Source: JAWVEV01 sp033856535 (GTDB taxonomy: Bacteria > Actinomycetota > Thermoleophilia > Miltoncostaeales > Miltoncostaeaceae). Taken from it: 18,479 bases of DNA. Shown here in pieces: positions 1 to 6,022 of the stretch (within the stretch, counting starts at the first letter, position 1; the number at the start of each line of letters is the position of its first letter). The stretch lies in assembly GCA_033856535.1 (NCBI GenBank), contig JAWVEV010000109.1, forward strand, positions 1 through 18,479. Reading direction: 5' to 3'. The notes below the pieces were generated by a model. It ran no database searches. It was not told the origin of the DNA and was given only the letters and a program-made list of their open reading frames with translations. The translations under genes and the position numbers were made by a program.

Positions 1-912
1 CCACCCGTGCTGGTGCCGCTGGCCCCGGGGGTGATCGCCCCGGGGGTGACCATCGACGGCGTCGACGTCGCCGGGCTCACACGCGTCCCGGCCACCCAGA
101 AGGTGATCGCCGAGCGTGTGCTTCCCAAGCGCGCGGCGCTGATCGTCACCTTCCGCGGCCGGCGGATCCCGATCGACCCGGTGCGCGCCGGCTACGTGGC
201 CGACGTCAAATACGCGGTGAGGGGCGCGCTGGCCTTCGGCCGCACGCACGCGCTGCGGCCGGCGGTCGACGTCCCGCTGCGCGAGCGGGTCAACCGCCTG
301 CGCGTCCGCGCGATCCTGAAGAGCCAGGCCGAGCGACTCGACCTCGCGCCGCTCGACGCCGCGATCTCGTTCAAGGGCGCCAAGCCGGTCATCCAGAAGC
401 CGCGGATCGGCAAGAGGATCGATCTGAAGAAGGCCGAGGGCGTCGTCATCGACGCGATCCTCCAGCGCGCGAAGGCCACGTACGCCCTGCCTCAGCTCCG
501 GGTGGTCCCGACGGTCACCACGGCGCCGCCGGCGATCCTGATCGAGCGCTCGGCCTTCCGGCTCACGCTCTTCAGCAAGGGCAAGCGCCACGTCTTCGGC
601 GTGGCGGTCGGCGCGCCGGGCCACACCACCCCGAGCGGCAGCTACAGGATCATCGAGAAGCAGGTGGACCCCACCTGGTTCCCGCCCGACTCGCCGTGGG
701 CCGAGGGCCTCGGCCCGGTCCCGCCCGGCGTCGAGAACCCGCTGGGCACCCGGTGGATGGGCACCTCCGCGCCGGCCATCGGCATCCACGGCACCCCGCT
801 GCCGGGCTCCATCGGCACGGCCGCCTCGCACGGCTGCATCCGGATGCGGATCCCGGACGCCGAGTACCTCTACGACCGGATCGACATCGGCACCCCCGTG
901 GTGATCGTCTGA
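1..912 (+). CDS. L,D-transpeptidase with PG_binding_4-type region (5' end missing)
   Basis: This is the C-terminal part of an L,D-transpeptidase, an enzyme that forms 3-3 cross-links in peptidoglycan or attaches proteins to it outside the membrane. The reading frame is open at base 1. A GTG at 7 is only an internal candidate, so the membrane anchor or signal peptide probably lies upstream of the window. The first residues (GVTIDGVDVAGLT) match the start of a PG_binding_4/VanW-adjacent module, and a second similar stretch lies around residues 115-155 counted from the GTG. The last 130 residues are a YkuD domain: HTTPSGSYRI, then IGIHGTPLPG, then the catalytic SHGCIRM motif with the cysteine codon at 835-837. 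The frame ends at TGA 910-912. The gene converges on hflX with a strong hairpin between them. The domain assignment is secure; which peptides it cross-links is not visible. Confidence 0.9.
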   Translation, partial: PPVLVPLAPGVIAPGVTIDGVDVAGLTRVPATQKVIAERVLPKRAALIVTFRGRRIPIDPVRAGYVADVKYAVRGALAFGRTHALRPAVDVPLRERVNRLRVRAILKSQAERLDLAPLDAAISFKGAKPVIQKPRIGKRIDLKKAEGVVIDAILQRAKATYALPQLRVVPTVTTAPPAILIERSAFRLTLFSKGKRHVFGVAVGAPGHTTPSGSYRIIEKQVDPTWFPPDSPWAEGLGPVPPGVENPLGTRWMGTSAPAIGIHGTPLPGSIGTAASHGCIRMRIPDAEYLYDRIDIGTPVVIV

Positions 913-918
913 GGTGAG

Positions 919-944
919 CGCGCGCGGGCATCGGCCCGCGCGCG
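919..944. terminator. 11-bp GC hairpin between convergent genes
   Basis: An uninterrupted 11-bp stem (919-929 pairing with 934-944) closes an ATCG tetraloop. It lies between the stop of the L,D-transpeptidase gene and the stop of hflX, so it can serve both strands. There is no T-tract on either side, so it is either a U-less terminator or a transcript 3'-end stabiliser. Confidence 0.5.
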
Positions 945-947
945 GCC

Positions 948-2252
948 TCAGCCCGCCGCCAGCGCCTGGCGGATCCGCGCCGCGTCGGCCGGGCGCACCA
1001 GGGCGCGCACCCGCGTGCCCTCCTCGGTGGCCTCCTGCTCGACGTCGCGCCCGCCGGCGTAGACCGACGAGAGCAGCGCGCCCTGCGAGTAGGGGATGGT
1101 GACGTCGATCGGGACCAGCTTCGCCCGGGCCCGTTCGGTCAGCCGGTCGAGCAGCGCGTCCAGGCCCTCGCCGGTCCGGGCCGAGACCATCACCGCGTCC
1201 GGCGAGCGCCCCGTCAGCGCCGCCCGCTCGGCGGCGTCGGGAAGGTCGATCTTGTTCAGCACCAGCAGGCGCGGCACCTCGCCGGCGCCGATCTCGGCCA
1301 GCACGTCCTCGACCGCCGCCGCCTGCGCCATCCGGCGCGACTCGGGCTCCGAGGCGTCGGCCACGTGCAGGATCAGGTCCGCGTCGCGCACCTCCTCGAG
1401 GGTGGCCGAGAAGGCGTCCACCAGCTGGTGGGGCAGATGGCGGATGAAGCCCACCGTGTCGCTCAGCAGCAGCTCGTCACCGTCGTGCTCGAGCCGGCGG
1501 GTGGTCGGGTCGAGCGTCTCGAAGAGCGCGTCGTTGACCGAGGTGGAGGCCCCGGTGAGCGCGTTCATCAGGCTCGACTTGCCGGCGTTGGTGTAGCCGG
1601 CCAGAGCCACCCGGGGCGTCCCCGAGGCCAGCCGGCGGCCGCGCTGCAGGTCGCGCGATCCGGCGACCTCGCGAAGGCGCCGGCGCACGGTGGCCATGCG
1701 GTTGCGCACGATGCGCCGGTCGGACTCGAGCTGGGTCTCGCCCGGGCCCCGCGTGCCGACGCCGCCGCCGAGACGCTCCAGGTGCTGCCAAAGGCCCTCC
1801 TGGCGCGCGTAGGAGTACTCGAGCTGGGCCAGCTCCACCTGCAGCTTGCCCTCGGCCGAGCGGGCGTGCTGGGCGAAGATGTCGAGGATCACCGCGGTGC
1901 GGTCGACCACCCGGGTCTTGAGCTTGTCCTCCAGGTGGCGCTGCTGGCCGGGGCTCAGCTGGCCCTCGGCCGCCACCAGGTCCGGCTTGGTCTCCTGCAC
2001 GAGCTCGGCCAGCTCCTCGAGCCGGCCCTTGCCCAGGTAGGTGCGCGGGTCGGGGCGCTCCCGGTGCTGCACCAGCGTGTGCTCGACCTCGGCGCCGGCG
2101 GTCCGCAGGAGCTCGACGAGCTCGGCCAGGCGGTCGCGCTCCTCCTCGAGGTCGCCGTCGAGCGACGCGATCAGGACCGCCCGCTCGGGACCGCGACGGT
2201 CGTCGTCGGGCTTGGTGGCCTTGCCCCGGTAGGTGCGCTGTAGCTCATGCAT
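948..2252 (-). CDS. hflX: GTPase HflX
   Basis: HflX is a ribosome-associated GTPase that splits stalled or hibernating 70S ribosomes, especially after heat or antibiotic stress. The 434-aa product has the HflX N-terminal domain with the family signature GPGETQLESDRR, then a G domain. G1 is GYTNAGKS at residues 219-226, G3 is DTVGFIRHLPHQLV, and G4 is NKID beginning at residue 333. A short C-terminal domain follows. The length is normal for the family. I chose the ATG at 2252 (MHELQRTYRG) over the longer in-frame GTG at 2288, because HflX proteins do not carry the extra arginine/glycine-rich 12 residues and because a -10-like CAGAAT ends 7 nt upstream of the ATG. No good Shine-Dalgarno sequence is present, so translation may be leaderless. 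It appears monocistronic. Confidence 0.95.
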   Translation of the reverse strand: MHELQRTYRGKATKPDDDRRGPERAVLIASLDGDLEEERDRLAELVELLRTAGAEVEHTLVQHRERPDPRTYLGKGRLEELAELVQETKPDLVAAEGQLSPGQQRHLEDKLKTRVVDRTAVILDIFAQHARSAEGKLQVELAQLEYSYARQEGLWQHLERLGGGVGTRGPGETQLESDRRIVRNRMATVRRRLREVAGSRDLQRGRRLASGTPRVALAGYTNAGKSSLMNALTGASTSVNDALFETLDPTTRRLEHDGDELLLSDTVGFIRHLPHQLVDAFSATLEEVRDADLILHVADASEPESRRMAQAAAVEDVLAEIGAGEVPRLLVLNKIDLPDAAERAALTGRSPDAVMVSARTGEGLDALLDRLTERARAKLVPIDVTIPYSQGALLSSVYAGGRDVEQEATEEGTRVRALVRPADAARIRQALAAG

Positions 2253-2259
2253 GAGCCCT

Positions 2260-2265
2260 ATTCTG
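2260..2265 (-). promoter_or_regulatory. Candidate -10 element of hflX
   Basis: On the minus strand CAGAAT is followed by exactly 7 nt and then the ATG at 2252. This spacing would put the transcription start at or next to the start codon, as in actinobacterial leaderless genes. The hexamer lacks the leading T of TANNNT, so this is a weak call on sequence alone. Confidence 0.35.
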
Positions 2266-2326
2266 CCCCAGCGGCCCGGTCGCCCCACCGTTTCCCGGGC
2301 CGAGGCGGGGGTACCTCGAACTCCAG

Positions 2327-2350
2327 GCGCCGGCCGCGGAGCGCCGGCGC
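2327..2350. other. Inverted repeat ahead of the proline-rich ORF
   Basis: GCGCCGGC (2327-2334) pairs with GCCGGCGC (2343-2350) across an 8-nt loop. It ends 11 nt before the AGGAG ribosome site of the next ORF, so it would sit in its 5' leader. No known riboswitch is recognisable; GC richness alone could produce it. Confidence 0.25.
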
Positions 2351-2369
2351 GCCCCCAGCCAGGAGCGCA

Positions 2370-2660
2370 ATGGTCAGTCAGATAGCCTCCAGCCCGGTGA
2401 CGAGCGGACCCTCGAGCGGAACCCCCGTCCTGCCCCCGGAGCCCGGCCCGCAGCCGGTTCCCGGCCCGGCACCGATGCCGGAGCCGGTGCCCGGCCCGGC
2501 CGTGGTTCCCGAGCCGGGGCCGGCCGAGATCCCGGAGCCGGGTCCCGACCCGGTGCCCGAGCCCGTGCCCGGCCCCGCCCGCACTCCCGAGCCCGGGCCC
2601 GCCAGGATCCCCGAGCCATGGCCGGACACCCGCGCGGATCGCCGCGCCGACCCCACCTGA
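2370..2660 (+). CDS. Proline-rich PEP-repeat protein (hypothetical)
   Basis: A 96-aa ORF starts at ATG 2370, preceded by AGGAG at 2361-2365, and ends at TGA 2658-2660, 13 nt before the superoxide dismutase start. I do not recognise the product. After about 20 ordinary residues (MVSQIASSPV...), residues 24-90 are almost entirely Pro, Glu, Gly, Val and Ala. They form repeated units of 8 or 10 residues that start with PEP (PEPGPAEI, PEPGPDPV, PEPVPGPART, PEPGPARI, PEPWPDTR). There is no signal peptide or membrane segment. Such sequence would form an extended polyproline-like chain. The ribosome site and its place directly before sodA suggest an expressed leader cistron, but low-complexity GC-rich DNA can hold open frames by chance, and the minus strand is also open here (glycine-rich). 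Confidence 0.4.
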   Translation: MVSQIASSPVTSGPSSGTPVLPPEPGPQPVPGPAPMPEPVPGPAVVPEPGPAEIPEPGPDPVPEPVPGPARTPEPGPARIPEPWPDTRADRRADPT

Positions 2661-2673
2661 CCCAGGAGCTTCG

Positions 2674-3282
2674 ATGGCCTACCAGCTTCCCCCGCTGCCC
2701 TATCCCGAGGACGCGCTCGAGCCGCACATCGACGCGCAGACGATGAGCATCCATCACGACCGGCACCACAAGACCTACGTGGACAAGGCGAACGCGGCCC
2801 TCGAGGGCACCGAGTGGGCCGACGAGCCGGCCGAGGTCGTCATCCAGCACCTCGACGAGCTGCCCGAGGACATCCGTGGCCCGGTCCGCAACAACGCCGG
2901 CGGGCACGCCAACCACTCGCTCTTCTGGACCGTCATGAGCCCGGACGGCGGCGGCGCTCCCGAGGGCGAGCTGGCCGCGGCGATCGACGCGGCCTTCGGC
3001 GACTTCGCCTCCTTCCAGGAGCAGTTCGCGGCCGCGGCGGCCAACCGCTTCGGCAGCGGCTGGGCCTGGCTGGTCTGGGACGGCTCCGGCGTGGCGATCA
3101 CCTCGACGCCCAACAAGGACAACACGCTCACCGAGGGCAAGATCCAGCTCCTCGGCGTGGACGTCTGGGAGCACGCCTACTACCTCAAGTACCAGAACAA
3201 GCGGCCGGACTACGTCTCGGCGTGGTGGAACGTCGTGAACTGGTCCGAGGTGGCGCGCCGCTTCGAGATCGCCCGCGCGTAG
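2674..3282 (+). CDS. sodA: Superoxide dismutase (Fe/Mn family)
   Basis: The enzyme converts superoxide to hydrogen peroxide and oxygen in the cytosol. It is 202 aa, normal for the family, and starts at ATG 2674 with AGGAG at 2664-2668. All four metal ligands are present: His27 in SIHHDRHHKTY, His81 in GGHANHSLFW, Asp163 and His167 in DVWEHAYYLKYQNKRP. The GGHANH pattern and overall sequence resemble manganese enzymes such as those of Bacillus and Thermus. One residue is odd. In the loop usually written NQD in manganese enzymes, this protein has NKD, so Lys148 (codon 3115-3117) replaces the second-sphere glutamine equivalent to Gln146 of E. coli SodA. Metal choice is therefore uncertain. A 17-bp hairpin follows the stop codon. 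Confidence 0.96.
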   Translation: MAYQLPPLPYPEDALEPHIDAQTMSIHHDRHHKTYVDKANAALEGTEWADEPAEVVIQHLDELPEDIRGPVRNNAGGHANHSLFWTVMSPDGGGAPEGELAAAIDAAFGDFASFQEQFAAAAANRFGSGWAWLVWDGSGVAITSTPNKDNTLTEGKIQLLGVDVWEHAYYLKYQNKRPDYVSAWWNVVNWSEVARRFEIARA

Positions 3283-3292
3283 CGACGGTGCT

Positions 3293-3329
3293 CGGCCCGG
3301 CCGCCGGCGGAGCGCCGGCGGCCGGGCCG
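3293..3329 (+). terminator. 17-bp hairpin after the superoxide dismutase gene
   Basis: A perfect 17-bp GC stem (3293-3309 pairing with 3313-3329) with a GAG loop starts 11 nt after the stop codon. It is the strongest hairpin in the window. No T-tract follows; instead the next gene's -10-like TAGGCT begins 3 nt later, so terminator and promoter are back to back. Confidence 0.6.
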
Positions 3330-3331
3330 GC

Positions 3332-3337
3332 TAGGCT
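3332..3337 (+). promoter_or_regulatory. Candidate -10 element of the methyltransferase gene
   Basis: TAGGCT fits TANNNT and lies 9 nt before the GTG at 3347. The wider string GCTAGGCTCCG is repeated exactly at 6853-6863 upstream of the PRC-barrel gene. The gene has no Shine-Dalgarno sequence, so a leaderless or near-leaderless transcript is likely. Confidence 0.5.
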
Positions 3338-3346
3338 CCGGCCTCG

Positions 3347-3949
3347 GTGGGGCAGTTCCACGAGCGACCGGACGCGTACCTCGCGCTGATGCGCGCCGAG
3401 GTGCCCGACTACGACCTCTTCCAGGACGCCGCGGCGGCCGCCACCGGCGCCGGTGCCGCGCGCATCCTCGAGCTCGGGACCGGGACCGGCGAGACCGCCC
3501 GGCGGGTGCTCGCGCTCCACCCCGAGGCCCGCCTGGTGGGCCTCGACGCCAGCGCCGACATGCTCGAGCTGGCCCGGGCCGCGCTTCCCGCCGACCGCGC
3601 CGACCTGATCCTGGGCGACCTGGCCGGCCCGCTCCCCGCGGGCCCGTTCGACGTGGTGGTGTCGGCGCTCTGCGTGCACCACCTGGACGGGCCCGCCAAG
3701 GAGGACCTCTTCCGCCGGCTGGCGGCCCTGCTGGCGCCCGGCGGCCGGCTGGTGGTGGCCGACGTGGTCCTGCCCGAGGACCCGGCCGACGCCCTCACGC
3801 CGCTCGACCCGGCCCACGACCGGCCGAGCTCGGCGCTCGACCAGCTGCGCTGGCTGGCGGCCGCCGGGCTGCGCCCGCGCCTGGAGTGGTCCCGCCGCGA
3901 CCTCGCCGTGCTGGTCGCCGAGGCGGCGCCGGTCCCCGCTCCGGCCTGA
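3347..3949 (+). CDS. Class I SAM-dependent methyltransferase
   Basis: A 200-aa protein with a Methyltransf_11/25-type Rossmann fold, expected to transfer a methyl group from S-adenosylmethionine to an unknown small molecule. Visible motifs are motif I ELGTGTGE, the acidic end of strand 2 in GLDAS, the strand-4 region DVVVSALCVHHL, and LLAPGGRLVVADV. The C-terminal part is short and has no recognisable substrate domain. The start is GTG 3347 (MGQFHERPDAYL); there is no ribosome site, but a -10-like TAGGCT lies 9 nt upstream. It is separated from sodA by a strong hairpin, so it is probably transcribed alone. The substrate cannot be told from sequence. Confidence 0.85.
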   Translation: MGQFHERPDAYLALMRAEVPDYDLFQDAAAAATGAGAARILELGTGTGETARRVLALHPEARLVGLDASADMLELARAALPADRADLILGDLAGPLPAGPFDVVVSALCVHHLDGPAKEDLFRRLAALLAPGGRLVVADVVLPEDPADALTPLDPAHDRPSSALDQLRWLAAAGLRPRLEWSRRDLAVLVAEAAPVPAPA

Positions 3950-3952
3950 CCT

Positions 3953-3988
3953 CCCCGAACGGGGGGGTCCGAGCCCCCCGTGCGGGGG
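3953..3988 (+). promoter_or_regulatory. Leader with three mutually exclusive hairpins
   Basis: Three overlapping stems can form in this C-run/G-run region. CCCCG pairs with CGGGG (3953-3957 with 3960-3964). An 8-bp stem ACGGGGGG/CCCCCCGT spans 3959-3966 and 3974-3981. CCCCC pairs with GGGGG around GTGC (3975-3979 with 3984-3988). Each excludes its neighbour. The block lies between the methyltransferase stop and the GGDEF/HD-GYP start, about 60 nt before its ATG. It could be a terminator of the former gene, a switchable leader of the latter, or simple G/C runs. Confidence 0.35.
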
Positions 3989-4047
3989 TGCATCCGCGCG
4001 CCGGAGCTGCCGATGACCCTGGCGAGCCCTACGGAGGGGGTGTGCGG

Positions 4048-5280
4048 ATGAACGAGTCGGGCCTTGTCATGGATGGTGGGCCGGCGGTGGCCGCCGCGGT
4101 CGGGGCACGTCGAGCCCCGGGCGCGCGCGGCGGGGGCACCGTCGGGGGGCGCGGGGCGGGGCGGCGGGGGGCCGCCCCCGCCCTCGACCCGGTCACGGGG
4201 CTGGTCGGCCGGAAGGGCTTCGCGGGCCGGCTGCAGGCGGAGGCCGAGGCCGCCCGCCGGAGCGCCTGGCCGCTCAGCGTGGTGGTGCTGGACATCGACC
4301 GGTTCGGGCAGGTCAACGGGCTCCATGGACGGGGGACGGGGGACGGCGTCCTGGCCGAGGTCGCGGCGCGGTTGGCCGTCGCGGCGCCGGCCGGGGCGTC
4401 GGTCGCGCGGCTGGACGGCGATGCCTTCGCGTGGCTGCTGCCGGCGGTGGACGGGGCCCGCGCCCACGCGGCGGCCGAGGCCGCCCGCCGGGCGGTCGGG
4501 TCGCGGCCCTTCGCGGGGGTCGGCGACCTGACCGCGTCGGCGGGCGTCGGCCAGCTCGGCGCGCCGGCGGCGGACGCCGGGGAGATGCTGCGCCTGGCGC
4601 GGGCGGCGCTCCGCTGGGCCAAGGGCCGCGGCCGCGACCTCTGCCTCCGATACTCGGTCGAGTCGGCGCGCGCCTTCGCGGCGGTGGACGGCCGGTGCGG
4701 TCCGGCGGCGATCGACGGCATCCGCGCGCTGGCCGAGATCGTCGACGGCAAGTCGCCGGCGACGCGCGGCCACTCCGAGCGCGTCGCCGTGATGGCCGAG
4801 GCCCTGGCGGGCGCCTGCGCGTGGCCGGCCGCGCGGGCGGCGCAGCTGCGCGAGGTCGGCCTGGTGCACGACGTCGGCAAGATCGGCATGCCCGACGCGA
4901 TCCTGCTGAAGCCCGGCCCGCTCGACCCCGACGAGCGCCGGCGCATCCGCCTCCACCCGGGGATCGGCGCCCGCGTCGTCCGGGGCGTGCTGTCGGACGA
5001 GCAGGCGGCCTGGCTGCGCCACCACCACGAGCGCTTCGACGGCGCCGGCTACCCGGACGGTTTGCGCGGAAACGAGATCCCGTTCGGCGCGCGCCTGCTG
5101 GCGCTGGCCGACGCCTGGGACGCCATGACCTCGAACCGGGTCTATCAGTCGGCGCGCACCCCGGTCGACGCGCTCGGCGAGGTCCGGCGCGAGGCCGGCC
5201 GGCACTTCTGCCCCCAGGCGGTCGGGGCGCTGACGCGGCTCTGGGCGCTGGGGCTGCTGCCCCCGTCGGGCGGGGGGTAG
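4048..5280 (+). CDS. Degenerate GGDEF plus HD-GYP c-di-GMP phosphodiesterase
   Basis: A 410-aa protein expected to hydrolyse cyclic di-GMP. Residues 1-43 are a Gly/Ala/Arg-rich tail with no membrane segment or sensor. Residues about 45-210 form a GGDEF-like domain (LDPVTGLVGRKGF, VVVLDIDRFGQVN), but the signature reads DGDAF at 123-127 instead of GGDEF. The catalytic glutamate is lost, so it is probably not a cyclase and may bind GTP or act structurally. Residues about 225-400 are an HD-GYP domain with its metal and signature residues: GHSERV, HDVGKIGMPD (His274-Asp275), RLHPGIG, HHHERFDGAGYP (Gly334-Tyr335-Pro336), and ADAWDAMTSNRVY. ATG 4048 has GGAGGG 9 nt upstream; an in-frame GTG at 4042 sits too close to that site. 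It converges on the VOC gene with only 9 nt between stops. Confidence 0.92.
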   Translation: MNESGLVMDGGPAVAAAVGARRAPGARGGGTVGGRGAGRRGAAPALDPVTGLVGRKGFAGRLQAEAEAARRSAWPLSVVVLDIDRFGQVNGLHGRGTGDGVLAEVAARLAVAAPAGASVARLDGDAFAWLLPAVDGARAHAAAEAARRAVGSRPFAGVGDLTASAGVGQLGAPAADAGEMLRLARAALRWAKGRGRDLCLRYSVESARAFAAVDGRCGPAAIDGIRALAEIVDGKSPATRGHSERVAVMAEALAGACAWPAARAAQLREVGLVHDVGKIGMPDAILLKPGPLDPDERRRIRLHPGIGARVVRGVLSDEQAAWLRHHHERFDGAGYPDGLRGNEIPFGARLLALADAWDAMTSNRVYQSARTPVDALGEVRREAGRHFCPQAVGALTRLWALGLLPPSGGG

Positions 5281-5288
5281 CCCGCCCG
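5267..5288. terminator. 8-bp hairpin spanning the HD-GYP stop codon
   Basis: CGGGCGGG (5267-5274) pairs perfectly with CCCGCCCG (5281-5288). The 6-nt loop contains the TAG stop of the plus-strand gene, and the stem ends 1 nt before the minus-strand VOC stop. A compact bidirectional terminator is likely, although there is no T-tract. Confidence 0.45.
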
Positions 5289-5289
5289 C

Positions 5290-5640
5290 TCAGCCCCGGC
5301 GGTGGGACACGACGTTGACCACGGTCCCGCCGGGCTCGCGGAGCATGAACCGCCGGACGCCCCACGGCTCGTCGCGGATGGGGTAGACGATGTCGAACCC
5401 GCCCTCGACGGCCCGCGCGTGCGCCGCGTCGACGTCCTCCACCTCCACCGAGATGCCGGGGGCGGACGGGTCGGCGTTGCTCACGATGTTCACCTGGGCC
5501 GTGCGGTTCGCCGGTGAGGCGACGGTCGCGACCCAGCCGAGGTCCATCGCGGTCTCGAAGCCGAGCAGATCGACGAAGAAGGCCCGCGTCTCCTCGGGCC
5601 GCTCCGACCGGATGTTCGGCACGGCCCTCCTGATCGTCAC
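5290..5640 (-). CDS. VOC (glyoxalase/bleomycin-resistance fold) protein
   Basis: A 116-aa member of the vicinal oxygen chelate superfamily, which includes glyoxalases, extradiol dioxygenases and antibiotic-binding proteins. The two halves show the usual pattern: PEETRAFFVDLLGFETAMDLG at the front, then a long strand ending in ISVEVEDVDAAHARAVEGG, then the typical end DEPWGVRRFMLREPGGTVV. The normal first-strand His ligand is not obvious, so it may bind a ligand rather than catalyse. I chose GTG 5640 because the longer upstream frame (to 5706) is Ser/Pro/Arg-rich shadow over the preceding gene. It begins one base after the stop of the DUF3037 gene, so it is the third gene of that operon. The substrate is unknown. 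Confidence 0.85.
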   Translation of the reverse strand: MTIRRAVPNIRSERPEETRAFFVDLLGFETAMDLGWVATVASPANRTAQVNIVSNADPSAPGISVEVEDVDAAHARAVEGGFDIVYPIRDEPWGVRRFMLREPGGTVVNVVSHRRG

Positions 5641-5641
5641 C

Positions 5642-6022
5642 TCAGCGCACCAGCCGCTCGAAGAGCTTGTCGAGGGCCTCGGCCGGATCCGGGCAGGTCC
5701 CGGCATGCACCGCCGAGGGGCGGATCATCGTGCTGGCCGGTGCCACCAGCCAGTGGAAGCGGGCGTGGCGCGGCAGGCGCGCGATCGGGCCGGCGTCCGG
5801 CGCGCCGGCGGCGATCCGGACGAGGCCCTCGAGCTGGCGCTCCACCGCGTCGGCGTCCGCGCCGGGCGCGAGCGCCGCGAGGCGGGCCCGGTCGAGCCCG
5901 ACCCGCGCGCCGAGGAAGTCGCGGGTCCGCGCGAAGAGCACCACGCCCGCGTTGAGACACTCCCCGCGCTCGGCGTGCGGCACCACGCGCAGCAGGGCGT
6001 ACTGGAAGGGGCTATCGAGCAG
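5642..6022 (-). CDS. DUF3037-type protein, partner of HipA-like kinase
   Basis: This small protein resembles the DUF3037 family, whose members typically begin with a Y-x-Y-x(3)-R-x-VP-x(3)-RGE-x(2)-N-x-GV pattern. Here the pattern reads FQYALLRVVP, HAERGECLNAGVVLFAR. The function of the family is unknown to me; it is commonly found beside HipA-like kinases. The rest is helical and Ala/Arg-rich, with FHWLVAPASTMIRPS near the end. The first conventional start (GTG 5986) would remove the conserved FQYALLR segment. A CTG at 6020-6022, preceded at 6 nt by GAGGAGG (6029-6035), retains it and gives 126 aa, overlapping the kinase stop by 11 nt. I prefer the CTG start, implying translational coupling. 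The next gene follows after one base. Confidence 0.8.
   Translation of the reverse strand: MLDSPFQYALLRVVPHAERGECLNAGVVLFARTRDFLGARVGLDRARLAALAPGADADAVERQLEGLVRIAAGAPDAGPIARLPRHARFHWLVAPASTMIRPSAVHAGTCPDPAEALDKLFERLVR

Noticed and set aside
2430..2630. Periodic DNA repeats resembling a repeat array
   Set aside because: Units are 24 or 30 bp, imperfect, without unique spacers, and in frame with a proline-rich ORF. This is not a CRISPR array.
2378..2656. Glycine-rich 92-aa minus-strand frame (GSG/AGPG repeats)
   Set aside because: It is the complement of the PEP-repeat ORF. The plus strand has a ribosome site and a sensible position before sodA; the minus frame has neither.
3950..4047. c-di-GMP or c-di-AMP riboswitch before the HD-GYP gene
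   Set aside because: I could not match the conserved core of either class; only competing hairpins are visible, and these are reported as such.
3409..5205. 598-aa minus-strand frame opposite the methyltransferase and HD-GYP genes
   Set aside because: Low-complexity Arg/Pro/Ser sequence that crosses two genes with clear catalytic motifs on the other strand.
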